From: Bacteroidota bacterium
GTDB lineage: Bacteria > Bacteroidota > Bacteroidia > Bacteroidales > SKPS01
Assembly: GCA_022709695.1 (NCBI GenBank)
Contig: JAKLII010000011.1
Span: 1 to 41,619 of the forward strand
Direction of reading: 5' to 3'
Length of the DNA: 41,619 bases
Shown piece after piece: positions 28,402-40,500 of this stretch. The position numbers were made by a program, and so were the translations under genes. How positions within the stretch are numbered: the first letter of the stretch is position 1; each line of letters starts with the position of its first letter. Below the pieces are notes generated by a model. It did not search any database. It was not told the DNA's origin and worked only from the letters and a program-made list of their open reading frames with translations.

Positions 28402-28510
28402 TTTGTGAGTAATTCTTTAAGAGGTATTAATTTTTTGTATTTTTATGTCTGACCTTTAGGGTGCCTCCCCATCAGGCGGTTGTATTTCGTGTTCATAAAT
28501 TCCAGTGGCT
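28402..28510 (+). promoter_or_regulatory. Possible promoter and short leader of gene 4
   Basis: TATTTTTATG at 28438-28447 resembles the TACTTTTATG of the other leaders and follows AATTTTTTG. A small stem (GCCT with AGGC) lies around 28460-28475. The leader is only about 65 nt and lacks the upstream ORF seen for genes 1 and 2. The terminator upstream requires gene 4 to have its own promoter. Confidence 0.3.
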
Positions 28511-31500
28511 ATGAAAAAGATTACTATTCTGATGATTGTGTTTTATTGTTTTGTCTCTCTGACTGTTGTGGGACAGAATGCACCAATAACCACAATCCCC
28601 CATCTTTCTACCACAGATACTGTGGCGATGGTTCCCCTGTATGTGAACAATTATAACCTGATTGCCGGCACCCGTTATGAAATCGTTTACGATACAAATA
28701 TAGTTTTTGTGAGGGATATCATTTCAGGGCCTCTCAATTCACTGGTCTACCACCCTTCTCTGGGTGGTTTTAAAACACAAAACCTAACTATTCCCGGCAA
28801 AATTATTCTCAGCTGGTTTACATTTCCCACCTCTGCGGCTACCTTGCCCAATGGCAGTATGTGGGTACAGATCCGGTTTGTAAAGAAGAGCAATGGGTAT
28901 ACCCCAATTACCATCATGGACGATCAGGATGGCAATGCATCAAGTCACCGCAATCAGCAAAATGCACTGTTAAACGACATACCCACTTCTACCTACTATA
29001 TATCCGGTTCACTTAATTTTATTTCGGACACACAGGCCCCGAGAACCTACCTGGGTTCACTGGCCAATCAATGCCCCGGTCCTGTATCCATACCTGTTAC
29101 GGTGCAGGATTTCAATGCCATCGGAAAGCTGAACCTGAGGGTACAGTATAACAATGCGGCACTCTCCTTTACCTCCATTACCAATAACTCCTCTTTCCCT
29201 TACCTGACAGCAACCCCTGGATCAGGAATTATTGATATCAGCGGGGTTGACAGTTCAACGGCAGGTAAAACCCTGGCAGACAATATGGTACTTTTTACCC
29301 TGAATTTCAACTACCTGGGTGGGTATTCTGCCTTAACGTTTGTGGATAACGGAACCTCATGCCAATATACAGGCAAATATCCGGCATTCAGCATCAAGGG
29401 GGATCTGCCTTACAGCAGTTATTATTTCAATGGGGCTGTTTCGTGTGTAACCACTCCACCCCAGTGGACCACTCAGGCCGGAGCACTGAATGCCTCATTG
29501 GCATGCAACGATGCCTCCGCCCTGGCGGCTGCGCTCGCTTTGTCACCGGCTGCTACGGCTGCCTGCGGCATGACGGTTACGATTGATCTTGAGTCTGATG
29601 TTACGACCCCGGGTCCCTGTCAGGGGGTTTACACCCGTACCCGAAAATGGTCGGCCACAGACGAGTGCAACAATGTGGCGGTTACAGAATACACCCAGGT
29701 GATCACGGTCACTATCACAATTCCCCCTGTGGCACCCGCCCCCGGAAGCAGTACGGTACAGTGTCCTGCCCAGGCAGTCACCCCGGTTACTCCTGCAGTT
29801 AATGACCAATGTGGTAATCCGATCACCCCGCAACTGGTTTCCGTGGTCAACAGCCCCAATCCCATCGTGTGCAATGGTACCAGGACCTATACCTACCGTT
29901 ATACGGATTGTCTCAATAATCAGATCAACTGGACCTACACCTATACGATTCAGATGACTACACCGGCAGTAGCTCCTTCCAATGGCTCCGGCAATGTGCA
30001 ATGCCTGGCTCAGGCAACACCACCTGTGTTGCCGGTGGTGACGGATATTTGTAACCGGACAGTGACGCCTGTATTATTGGGTATCGTGGACAACATGGCA
30101 CCGGATGGTTGCTCAGGAACCAGAATATACAGCTACCAGTATACCGATTGTTCAGGAAGCAATTTCACCTGGACCTATACCTATACCATCCAGATGACTA
30201 CACCTCCGGTGGCTCCCGCAAACGGCAGCAGCACCGTACAGTGCCTGGCAGATGCGGTTTCCCCTTCCGTTCCCCAGATTCAGGATTATTGCGGCAACAC
30301 CATGACAGGCTCTCTGGTGAATGTGGTTTATGTGCCACCCACCATCTCCTGCAACGGAACCAAAACCTATCTGTTCGTCTTTACAGATTGTGCAAATAAC
30401 CAGGTAAATTGGAGCTATACTTATACCATTTTGCGATCCATACCACCTGCTCCGGTAGGTGCTCCCGTGCCTTCCCAGGCCACAGTTGAATGTTTTGCAT
30501 CAGTACATGCTCCGTCCCAGTTACCGGTGGTGATGGATGCATGCGGAAATACCCTGACGGCCTCAGGTCCTGTAACCGGAGGAACCTACAACGGTTGTGA
30601 AGGTACCATCACCTATACCTATACCTACACGGATTGCGCATCGCTGCAGTATGTATGGACCTATACCTGGACCATAGACCGGACCCAGATACCCCTTCAG
30701 GTTGGAGGACCTGTATCCAATAGTTCCACAGTGCAGTGTATCACTGATGCTGTCCCACCCCAGAATCTTCCTGTAGTATATGATGTATGTGGCAATCTGC
30801 TGCTTCCGTCAGGCCCGGCTACCGGTGGCAATTATAATGGCTGTGAAGGTACCTATACATATACATATAGCTATACGGATTGTTCCGGCCTTATCATGTA
30901 CTGGACATACACCTATACCATTGACCGCACGACACCTCCGTCAGAGACAGGTACTCCTGTGCCCTCATTCAGCATGGTCAGCTGTCCTGGCAATGCGATA
31001 CCTCCGACCCAGCTTCCAGTCGTTAAGGATGTGTGTGGCAATACGCTTACCCCTGGCCAACCTTCTTCGGGAGGCAACTATTCCGGTTGTGAAGGGACCA
31101 TTACATACACTTACCGATATACGGATTGCTCTGGTTTGTGGTTCGATTGGACCTACACATGGAATGTCATGAGAACAGGCACCAATCCGCCTGCAGAAGC
31201 AGGTACCCCAATGCCTGTAAGTTCTACTGTGGCCTGTATCAATGACGCGGTACCACCCCAGTTGCCGCTGGTGAAAGATGAATGTGGACTAACGCTGACT
31301 CCCGGCAACCCGGTTATCGGGGGATCGTGGAATGGATGTGAAGGTTCACGCACCTATACCTATACGTTTACCGATTGTAAGAATCTTACATTCGTTTGGA
31401 CCTATACATACACGATTGAATACGAAGATTTTAATTTACCCCCCAATGGAGGTTCCACCGTAAGTTGCCCTGATGCCACCGACCAGGTGCCTGTACCTCC

Positions 31501-34500
31501 GGTGATCACGGATCATTGCGGTATTGCCCTGCAGCCATCTTCCCCGGTAGTCTCCGCAAAACCAGGGTGTAACGGTACCCGCACCTATACCTGGACCTAC
31601 ACCGATTGTGAAGGGAACAGCCATGACTGGGTATACACCTATGTGATACTTTACAGTGGTGCCCTTACACCACCCCAGAATGGCAGCACCACGGTAAGCT
31701 GCCCGTCTGAGGCCGTTGATCCGGGCCCACCCGCTGCAATCACCGATGCTTGCGGCCGAACGGTCCTCCCTGTCCTTATTGTACCCACACCAACCCTTCC
31801 CAACTGCGAAGGTCAGGTGGTCTATACCTACCGTTATACAGCCTGCGACAATACCACCATCGCCGACTGGACCTTCACCTATACCATTGATTACAGCGGT
31901 GGCCTTTTCCCGCCCCAAAGCGGCGGTACCACGGTAAGCTGCCCGTCTCAGGCTGTTGATCCCGGCCCACCCGCGACAATCACCGACGCCTGCGGACGCC
32001 AGGTCCTTCCCGTTCTCGTCGTCCCCGCACCAACTGCACCCAACTGCGAAGGGCAAATGGTATACACGTACCGCTATACAGCCTGCGACAATACCACCAC
32101 CGCCGACTGGACCTATACCTACACCATCGACTACAGCGGTGGCCTTACCCCGCCACAGAGCGCCTCTGCTACCGTAAGCTGTCCTTCCCAGGCAGTTGAT
32201 CCGGGGCCACCCGCCGCTATTACTGACGCCTGCGGCCGACAGGTCCTCCCCGCTCTCGTTGTCCCCGCACCAGCTGCACCCAACTGCGAAGGGCAAATGG
32301 TTTACACCTACCGCTACACTGCCTGCGACAATACCACCACTGCCGACTGGACCTTTACCTACACCATTGACTACAGCGGTGCCCTGACCCCGCCACAAAA
32401 TGGTGCAGCCACGGTAAGTTGTCCTTCCCAGGCCGTTGATCCCGGTCCACCGGCAGCAATCACCGACGCCTGCGGCCGCCAGGTCCTCCCTGTCCTCGTA
32501 GTCCCCGTTCCAACCGCACCCAACTGCGAAGGGCAAATGGTATACACATACCGTTACACCGCATGCGACAACATCACCACTGCAGACTGGACTTTCACGT
32601 ACACCATTGACTACAATGGTGGCCTTACCCCACCACAAAATGGCTCCGCCACGGTGAGCTGCCCTTCCCAGGCTGTTGATCTGGGCCCTCCTGCGCCAAT
32701 CACCGACGCCTGCGGCCGTCAGGTCTTCCCTGTCCTTGTAGCCCCCACTCCAGCCGCACCCAACTGTGAAGGGCAGATGGTATATACCTACCGCTACACT
32801 GCTTGCGATAACACGACCACCGCCGACTGGACTTTTACCTACACCATAGACTACAATGGTGGCCTTACCCCGCCACAGAACGGATCCGCCACGGTGAGCT
32901 GCCCCTCCCAGGCTCTTGATCCCGGTCCGCCTGCCGCCATTTCCGACGCATGTGGCCGATCGGTCCTCCCGGTCCTCCTGGTTCCCGCACCATCCGCTCC
33001 CAACTGCGAAGGGCAGATGGTTTACACATATCGCTATACCGCCTGCGATAACACCACCACTGCCGACTGGACATTCACCTATACCGTCGATTACAGCGGC
33101 GGCCTCACCCCACCGCAAAACGGCAGCGCTATCGTCAGCTGCCCTTCACAGGCTGTTGTACCCGCACCCCCGGCATCCATCACCGACGCCTGTGGCCGCA
33201 CGGTCCTTCCGGTACTCGTCGTTCCCGCGCCAACCCCGCCAACCTGCGAAGGGCAAGTCGTTTACACCTATCGCTATACCGCCTGCGACAACACCACCAC
33301 TGCCGACTGGACCTTCACTTATACCATTGATATGACAATCCCCCCGGTAGTCCCGGGTTCCGGGTCTGCTTCGGTTGAATGCCTTAGTCAGGCAATCCCT
33401 CCGGTTACCCCGGTTGTCCATGATCAATGCGGAGCTGTTGTTCAGCCGGTCCTTCAAAGCATGGTCGATAATCCAAATCCGCTGATATGTAAAGGTACCC
33501 GTACCTATACATACAGCTATACGGATTGTGCCCAGCAAACCGTCCTCTGGACCTATACCTATACCATCATACGGCAGCAGATACCTTCCGTTCCCCCCAA
33601 CGGCGGATCTTCAGTACCATCTGTAGTACAGGCAGTACCCCCTGTTGTACCAGCGGTGACAAGTTCCTGTGGAGAAATACTTACCCCTCAGCTAACCGGA
33701 ATGGTCGATAATCCGGATCCGATTGTTTCTGCCGGTACACGGATGTATGTGTATAAGTTCACTGACTGTGCAGGTAACTTCAATTTCTGGCTGTACACCT
33801 ATACCATCGATCCGACCATGGCGCCACCACTTCCGTCCAACGGATCTTCAATAGTAAGCTGCCCGAATGATGCCACTACTCCGGTGCCACCAGCCTATAC
33901 GGATGCATGTAACCAGCCTGTATTGCCTGTTCTTCAGGGATATACCGATAATCCTAACCCCTTGGTATGTCAGGGATCCAGGGTGTACACCTTCTTATAT
34001 ACGGATTGCAACCAGTTTACCCAGGTCTGGACTTATACCTATACCATCGACTACAGTGGTGGCCTCATCCCACCGCAAAACGGCAGTGCTACCGTCAGCT
34101 GCCCTGCCCAGGCTGTGGATCCGGGCCCACCGGCTGCCATCACCGACGCATGCGGCAGAACGGTCCTCCCTGTCCTCATGGTCCCCACACCATCCGCACC
34201 AAACTGCGAAGGGCAAATGGTTTACACATACCGCTACACCGCCTGCGACAACACCACCACTGCCGACTGGACCTTTACTTATACCATCGATTACAGCGGT
34301 GGCCTCACCCCGCCACAAAACGGTGCTGCAACGGTAAGCTGTCCTGCCCAGGCTGTGGATCCGGGCTCACCGGCTGCCATCACCGACGCATGCGGCAGAA
34401 CGGTCCTCCCTGTCCTCATGGTCCCCACACCTTCCGCACCTAATTGCGAAGGACAAATGATATACACCTACCGCTACACCGCCTGCGACAACACAACCAA

Positions 34501-37500
34501 GGCTGACTGGACCTTTACTTATACCATCGATTATAGCGGTGGCCTCACCCCACCACAAAACGGCGCAGCCACCGTAAGCTGCCCTTCACAGGCAGTTGAT
34601 CCCGGCCCACCGGCCGCCATTACAGACGCCTGCGGCCGCACTGTCCTCCCAGTCCTCATCGTCCCCACGCCAACCCCGCCAGCCTGTGAAGGGCAAGTCG
34701 TTTACACCTATCGCTATACCGCCTGCGACAACACCACCACTGCCGACTGGACCTTCACTTATACCATCGACTACAGCGGCGGCCTTACCCCGCCACAAAA
34801 CGGCGCAGCCACAGTAAGCTGCCCTGCTCAGGCAGTTGATCCCGGCCCACCGGCAGCCATTACAGATGCCTGCGGCCGCCAGGTTCTCCCTGTCCTCGTA
34901 GTCCCCACTCCAACTGCACCCAACTGTGAAGGGCAATTGGTATACACCTACCGCTACACCGCCTGCGACAACACCACCACGGCAGACTGGACCTTCACTT
35001 ATACCATAGACTACAGCGGTGGCCTAACCCCACCACAAAACGGCGCAGCTACCGTAAGCTGTCCTGCCCAGGCAGTTGATCCCGGCCCACCGGCTGCCAT
35101 TACAGATGCCTGCGGCCGTCAGGTTCTCCCTGTCCTCGTAATCCCCACGCCCTCAGCACCCAACTGTGAAGGGCAGTTGGTATACACCTACCGTTACACC
35201 GCCTGCGACAATACCACCACTGCCGACTGGACCTTCACTTATACCATTGATTACAGTGGAAACCTTACCCCACCACAAAACGGCGCAGCCACAGTAAGCT
35301 GTCCTTCACAGGCAGTTGATCCCGGCCCACCGGCCGCCATTACCGACGCCTGCGGCCGCACTGTCCTCCCAGTCCTCATCGTCCCCGCGCCAACCCTGCC
35401 AGCCTGTGATGGGCAAGTCGTTTACACCTATCGCTATACCGCCTGCGACAACATCACCACTGCAGACTGGACCTTCACTTATACCATTGACTACAGCAGT
35501 GGCTTAACCCCGCCACAAAACGGCGCAGCCACAGTAAGCTGTCCTTCACAGGCAGTTGATCCCGGCCCACCGGCCTCCATCACCGACGCCTGTGGCCGCA
35601 CGGTCCTCCCTGTCCTCGTAGTTCCCGCTCCATCTGCACCTAACTGCGAAGGGCAAGTCGTTTACACCTATCACTATACCGCCTGCGACAACACCACCAC
35701 CGCCGACTGGAACTTCACTTATACCATAGACTACAGCAGTGGCCTGACCCCGCCACAAAACGGTGCAACAACGGTAAGCTGCCCTTCGCAGGCAGTTGTA
35801 CCTGCACCCCCTGCACCCATTACAGATGCCTGTGGCCGCACGGTTCTCCCTGTCCTCGTAATCCCCACGCCCTCAGCACCCAACTGTGAAGGGCAGTTGG
35901 TATACACCTATCGTTACACTGCATGCGACGGCACCACCATTGCTGACTGGACTTTCACCTACACCATAGACTACAGCGGTGGCCTCATCCCACCGCAAAA
36001 TGGCACAGCCACAGTAAACTGTCCTTCACAGGCAGTTGTACCGGCACCCCCTGCACCCATTGCAGATGCCTGTGGCCGTATGGTTCTCCCTGTACTCGTA
36101 CTCCCCACGCCAACCCAACCAACCTGTGAAGGGCAAGTCGTATACACATACCGCTACACCGCCTGCGATAACACCACCACTGCCGACTGGACTTTCACTT
36201 ATACCATTGATTACAGTGGAAACCTTACACCACCACAAAATGGCTCAGCCACAGTAAGCTGTCCTGCCCAGGCAGTTGATCCCGGCCCACCGGCCGCCAT
36301 TACAGATGCCTGCGGCCGCACTGTCCTCCCGGTCCTCATCGTCCCCACGCCAACCCCGCCAGCCTGTGAAGGGCAAGTCGTTTACACCTATCGCTATACC
36401 GCCTGCGACAACACCACCACTGCAGACTGGATATTCACCTATACCATCGACTACAGCGATGGCCTTACCCCTCCGCAAAACGGCGCAGCAACGGTAAGCT
36501 GTCCTTCGCAGGCAGTTGATCCCGGCCCACCGGCCTCCATCACCGACGCCTGTGGCCGCACGGTCCTCCCTGTCCTCGTAGTTCCCGCTCCATCTGCACC
36601 TAACTGCGAAGGGCAAGTCGTTTACACCTATCGCTATACCGCCTGCGACAACACTACTACTGCCGACTGGACCTTTACTTACACCATCGATTACAACGGT
36701 GGACTCACCCCACCTCAAAACGGCGCATCAACGGTAACCTGTCCTTCACAGGCAGTTGATCCGGGCCCACCAGCTGCGATCACCGACGCCTGCGGCCGCA
36801 CAGTCCTCCCTGTCCTCGTAGTCCCCACTCCAACTGCACCCAACTGCGAAGGGCAGATGGTGTACACCTACCGCTATACTGCCTGCGACAACACCACCAC
36901 TGCCGACTGGACATTTACCTATACCATTGACTACAGCGGAAGCCTTACCCCACCACAAAACGGCGCAGCCACAGTAAGCTGTCCTTCACAGGCAGTTGAC
37001 CCCGGCCCACCGGCCGCCATTACAGATGCCTGCGGCCGCACTGTCCTCCCGGTCCTCATCGTCCCCACGCCAACCCCGCCAGCATGTGAAGGGCAAGTCG
37101 TTTACACCTATCGCTATACCGCCTGCGACAACACCACCACTGCCGACTGGACTTTTACCTATACCATAGACCTGAATACTCCGCCCCAGGTTCCTGCCAA
37201 TGGTACCGCTTTTGTAAACTCGGTATTTCTGGCAATCTCCCCATCAACCCCGCAAGTGGTTGATGCCTGTGGCAATACCCTCACTGCAGTACTCGTTTCC
37301 ATTGTTGACCAGCCCGATCCGATCGTTACAACTGGCACACGGGAATATACCTACAGTTATACTGATTGTGCAGGAAATTTTTCAACCTGGAAATTCATTT
37401 ATACAGTGTTACCCGGAGTTACTCCGGTTTTCCCAACTGACGGCGCTGCCGTGGTACAGTGCCCTTCCAATGCTACTATTCCTGCCGCACCAGTATATGT

Positions 37501-40500
37501 GGATCAATGCTATCAGATTGTCACACCAGTCTTCCTGGGATATGCAGATTCACCGAATCCGATTGTATGCGAGGGAACACGCACCTATTCTTTCAGTTAT
37601 ACCGATTGTGCAAATCAGATCCAAATCTGGAAATTTATCTATACCATTGATCTCACAACCCCTCCTGTGGTTCCCTCCAATGGCACTGCCACCGTTAATT
37701 GTCTTTTTGCAGCTGTTACCCCCTCTGTTCCTGTAGTTACCGACTATTGTGGACGCGTTGTAACCCCTACCCTGATAAGTGTGGTTAACACGCCACAACC
37801 TTTAACCTGTGAAGGAACAAGGGTTTATACTTATTCTTATAAAGACTGTGCACTCAATACTTCCACATGGAAGTTTACCTATACCATCGACAGGAGCACT
37901 CCTCCTGCACCTGCCGGAACACCTGTGCCTTCATCTGCCGTAATCTCATGCGCATCTCAGGCTATACCCCCATCTCAGCTACCTGTTATCAAGGATGCCT
38001 GCAACAGCACACTGGTACCTTCAGGCCCGGTTGTCGGAGGCAGCTATAATGGTTGTGAAGGAACGATTACCTATACCTACTCCTACACGGATTGTGCTGG
38101 TTTGCTGTATAATTGGACGTACACCTATACGGTTTCAAGGAATAATCCACCGGTATTGCCTCTGAATGGAGCGTCTGTGGTTCAATGCCTGGCGGATGCT
38201 GTTACTCCGGTTGCTCCCGGCGCTGTGGATGAGTGCAACAACCCGGTACAGCCCCAACTGATCTCTGTGGTCGATAATCCATTGCCACTTTCATGTGAAG
38301 GCACCAGAACCTATACTTTTGCCTACACCGACTGTTCGCAGAATACTTCATACTGGAGCCATACCTATACGATTGACATTTCAACTGCACCTCAGGTGCC
38401 TGTTTCTGGTTATGCAACCGTCCCGGTGGTTTCACTTGCCATACTACCAATACCTCCGGTGGTGAATGATGCCTGTGGAAATTCAGTCACAGCTCAGATG
38501 GTGTCAGTTACCGACAACCCAAATCCCCTTGTAAATGCAGGTACACGTATCTATCTTTTTTCCTATACCGATTGTGGGGGTAATTCAGCAACCTGGTCAT
38601 TTACCTACACCATTGATCCAACGCTTATTAATCCTTTCCCGCAGAATGGAGGGTCTGTTGTACAGTGTATAAATGATGCAATACCACCGCAGGCGCCTGC
38701 CTATACCGACTACTGCGGTTTTCCGGTGATACCGGTATTTACCGGATATTCAGATTCACCGGCACCACTAACCTGTGAGGGAACCAGGGTCTACTCCTAT
38801 CAGTATACCGATTGTTTAAACCAAACCTACATCTGGCAATACACCTACACGGTTGATCTGACATCTCCACCGGTGGTACCGGCCAACGGATCATCCGTGG
38901 TTGAATGTATGGCAGATGCGATACTGCCCCCAACCCCTGCAGTAACGGATTATTGTGGCAACCCGATCCAGCCTGTATTAATCAGTACGGTTGATGTTCC
39001 GGATCCATTATCCTGTTTCGGCAGCCGGACCTATACATTCCAATACACCGACTGTTCTCAGAATTCTGTGCAATGGACTTATACCTATACGGTTTCACGC
39101 ACTACTCCTCCGGGCCAAGCAGGTTCTCCGGTACAGAACACATCCCTGGTATCATGTGTCGCGCAGGCTCAGCCGCCTGTTAACCTGCCCGTTGTTCTGG
39201 ATGCCTGCGGAAACACCCTTACCCCATCAGGACCTGTTTCAGGAGGTAACTACAACGGATGTGAAGGCACTATTATCTATACCTATACTTACAGCGATTG
39301 TGCTGCCTTGCAATACGTCTGGGAATATACCTATACGGTTGATTTGACCAATCCTCCGGTTGTGCCTGCCAATGGCAGCGCAAGTGTGGAATGCCTTTCA
39401 GCTGCAATTCCTCCGGCGGTACCCGTTGTTACTGATGCATGCGGGAATACCCTTACAGCCTCACTGGTAAATATGGTCACAGTGCCTGCCTCCCTGACCT
39501 GTCAGGGTACGGTAGACTATTCCTATCTCTTTTCCGATTGTGCTCAGAATAGCGTGGTATGGCATTTTACCTATACTGTCAACAGGATTACTCCGCCTTC
39601 CATATCAGGACTACAGGTAGTTGACCATGCCACAGTCAGCTGCCTTACTGATGCCATTCCACCACAGGTATTACCCTCGGTTACGGATGTTTGCGGAAAT
39701 GTCCTGATTCCGGGAGCCCCTGTTATTGGTGGAACCGGTACCCCCTGTGGCGGAACAGTTACCTACGCATATCCCTATGCTGACTGCCAGGGGCTTATTT
39801 TTACATGGGTGTTTACCTACACAGTAAGCGATCAGATTGCCCCGATTGTCACATGCGTCGCTCCACAGCAGCGCAATGCTGGCGCAGGCCAGAACTTCTA
39901 TACTGCTGTCGGAACTGAATTTGACCCGGTATCATTTACTGACAATTGCGGTTCTGTGCAGATATCGAATAACCTTAACGGGCTAACATCCCTTGCCGGA
40001 TATCAGTTCGCGACGGGTCAGACGATGGTTGTATGGACCGCCACTGATCAGTGTGGCAATACCTCAACATGCAGTTTTACGGTTGATGTAAGCACATCAC
40101 TCTATAGCGGATGCATTGAACCAAAAGTATTTATGCAGGGTCCTTATGATGTAAGCACCGGATTAATGTGGGATAGCCTCAGGGTAATGAACTTCATTCC
40201 GTTAACCGATCCATACGGTTTACCTCCCTATAATACCACATTTGTCCATGCCGGTGGTGGGGGAGGAGAGACCATTGCCAATCCGGCAGTTGTATTGGGT
40301 GTTACCGGAAGCAATGCCATTGTGGATTGGGTCTTTATTGAGCTCCGCTCTGCCGCCGACAGCACTCAGGTGGTTTATACCCGCTCTGCTTTACTCCAGC
40401 GCGATGGTGATATAGTTGATATGGATGGCATCAGCCCTCTCTGTTTTACCAATCTTCAGACGAATCAGTTCTATGTGGTCGTCCGTCACAGAAATCACCT

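Larger units (their letters stand above)
29715..39835 (+). repeat. Array of about 42 units of about 80 residues in gene 4
   Basis: The array covers about 10.1 kb with a mean period near 241 bp. Typical unit: TVQC or TVSC, a proline-rich link, D.CG, then C.GT.TYTY.YTDC and W.YTYTI. Most units have four cysteines. Subtypes: units with VVDNPNP loops, units with a GGxYNGCEG loop (from about 30440), and the highly homogeneous DYSGGLTPPQNG type. Confidence 0.85.

Noticed and set aside
31436..33118. Long open frame of 560 codons on the minus strand
   Set aside because: It is antisense to the 240-bp repeat block; repetition of a stop-free unit keeps the opposite frame open. The same holds for other minus-strand frames such as 12375-13817.
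31651..37170. CRISPR-like array
   Set aside because: The repeats are 240 bp, contiguous, without unique spacers, and in frame within a coding sequence.
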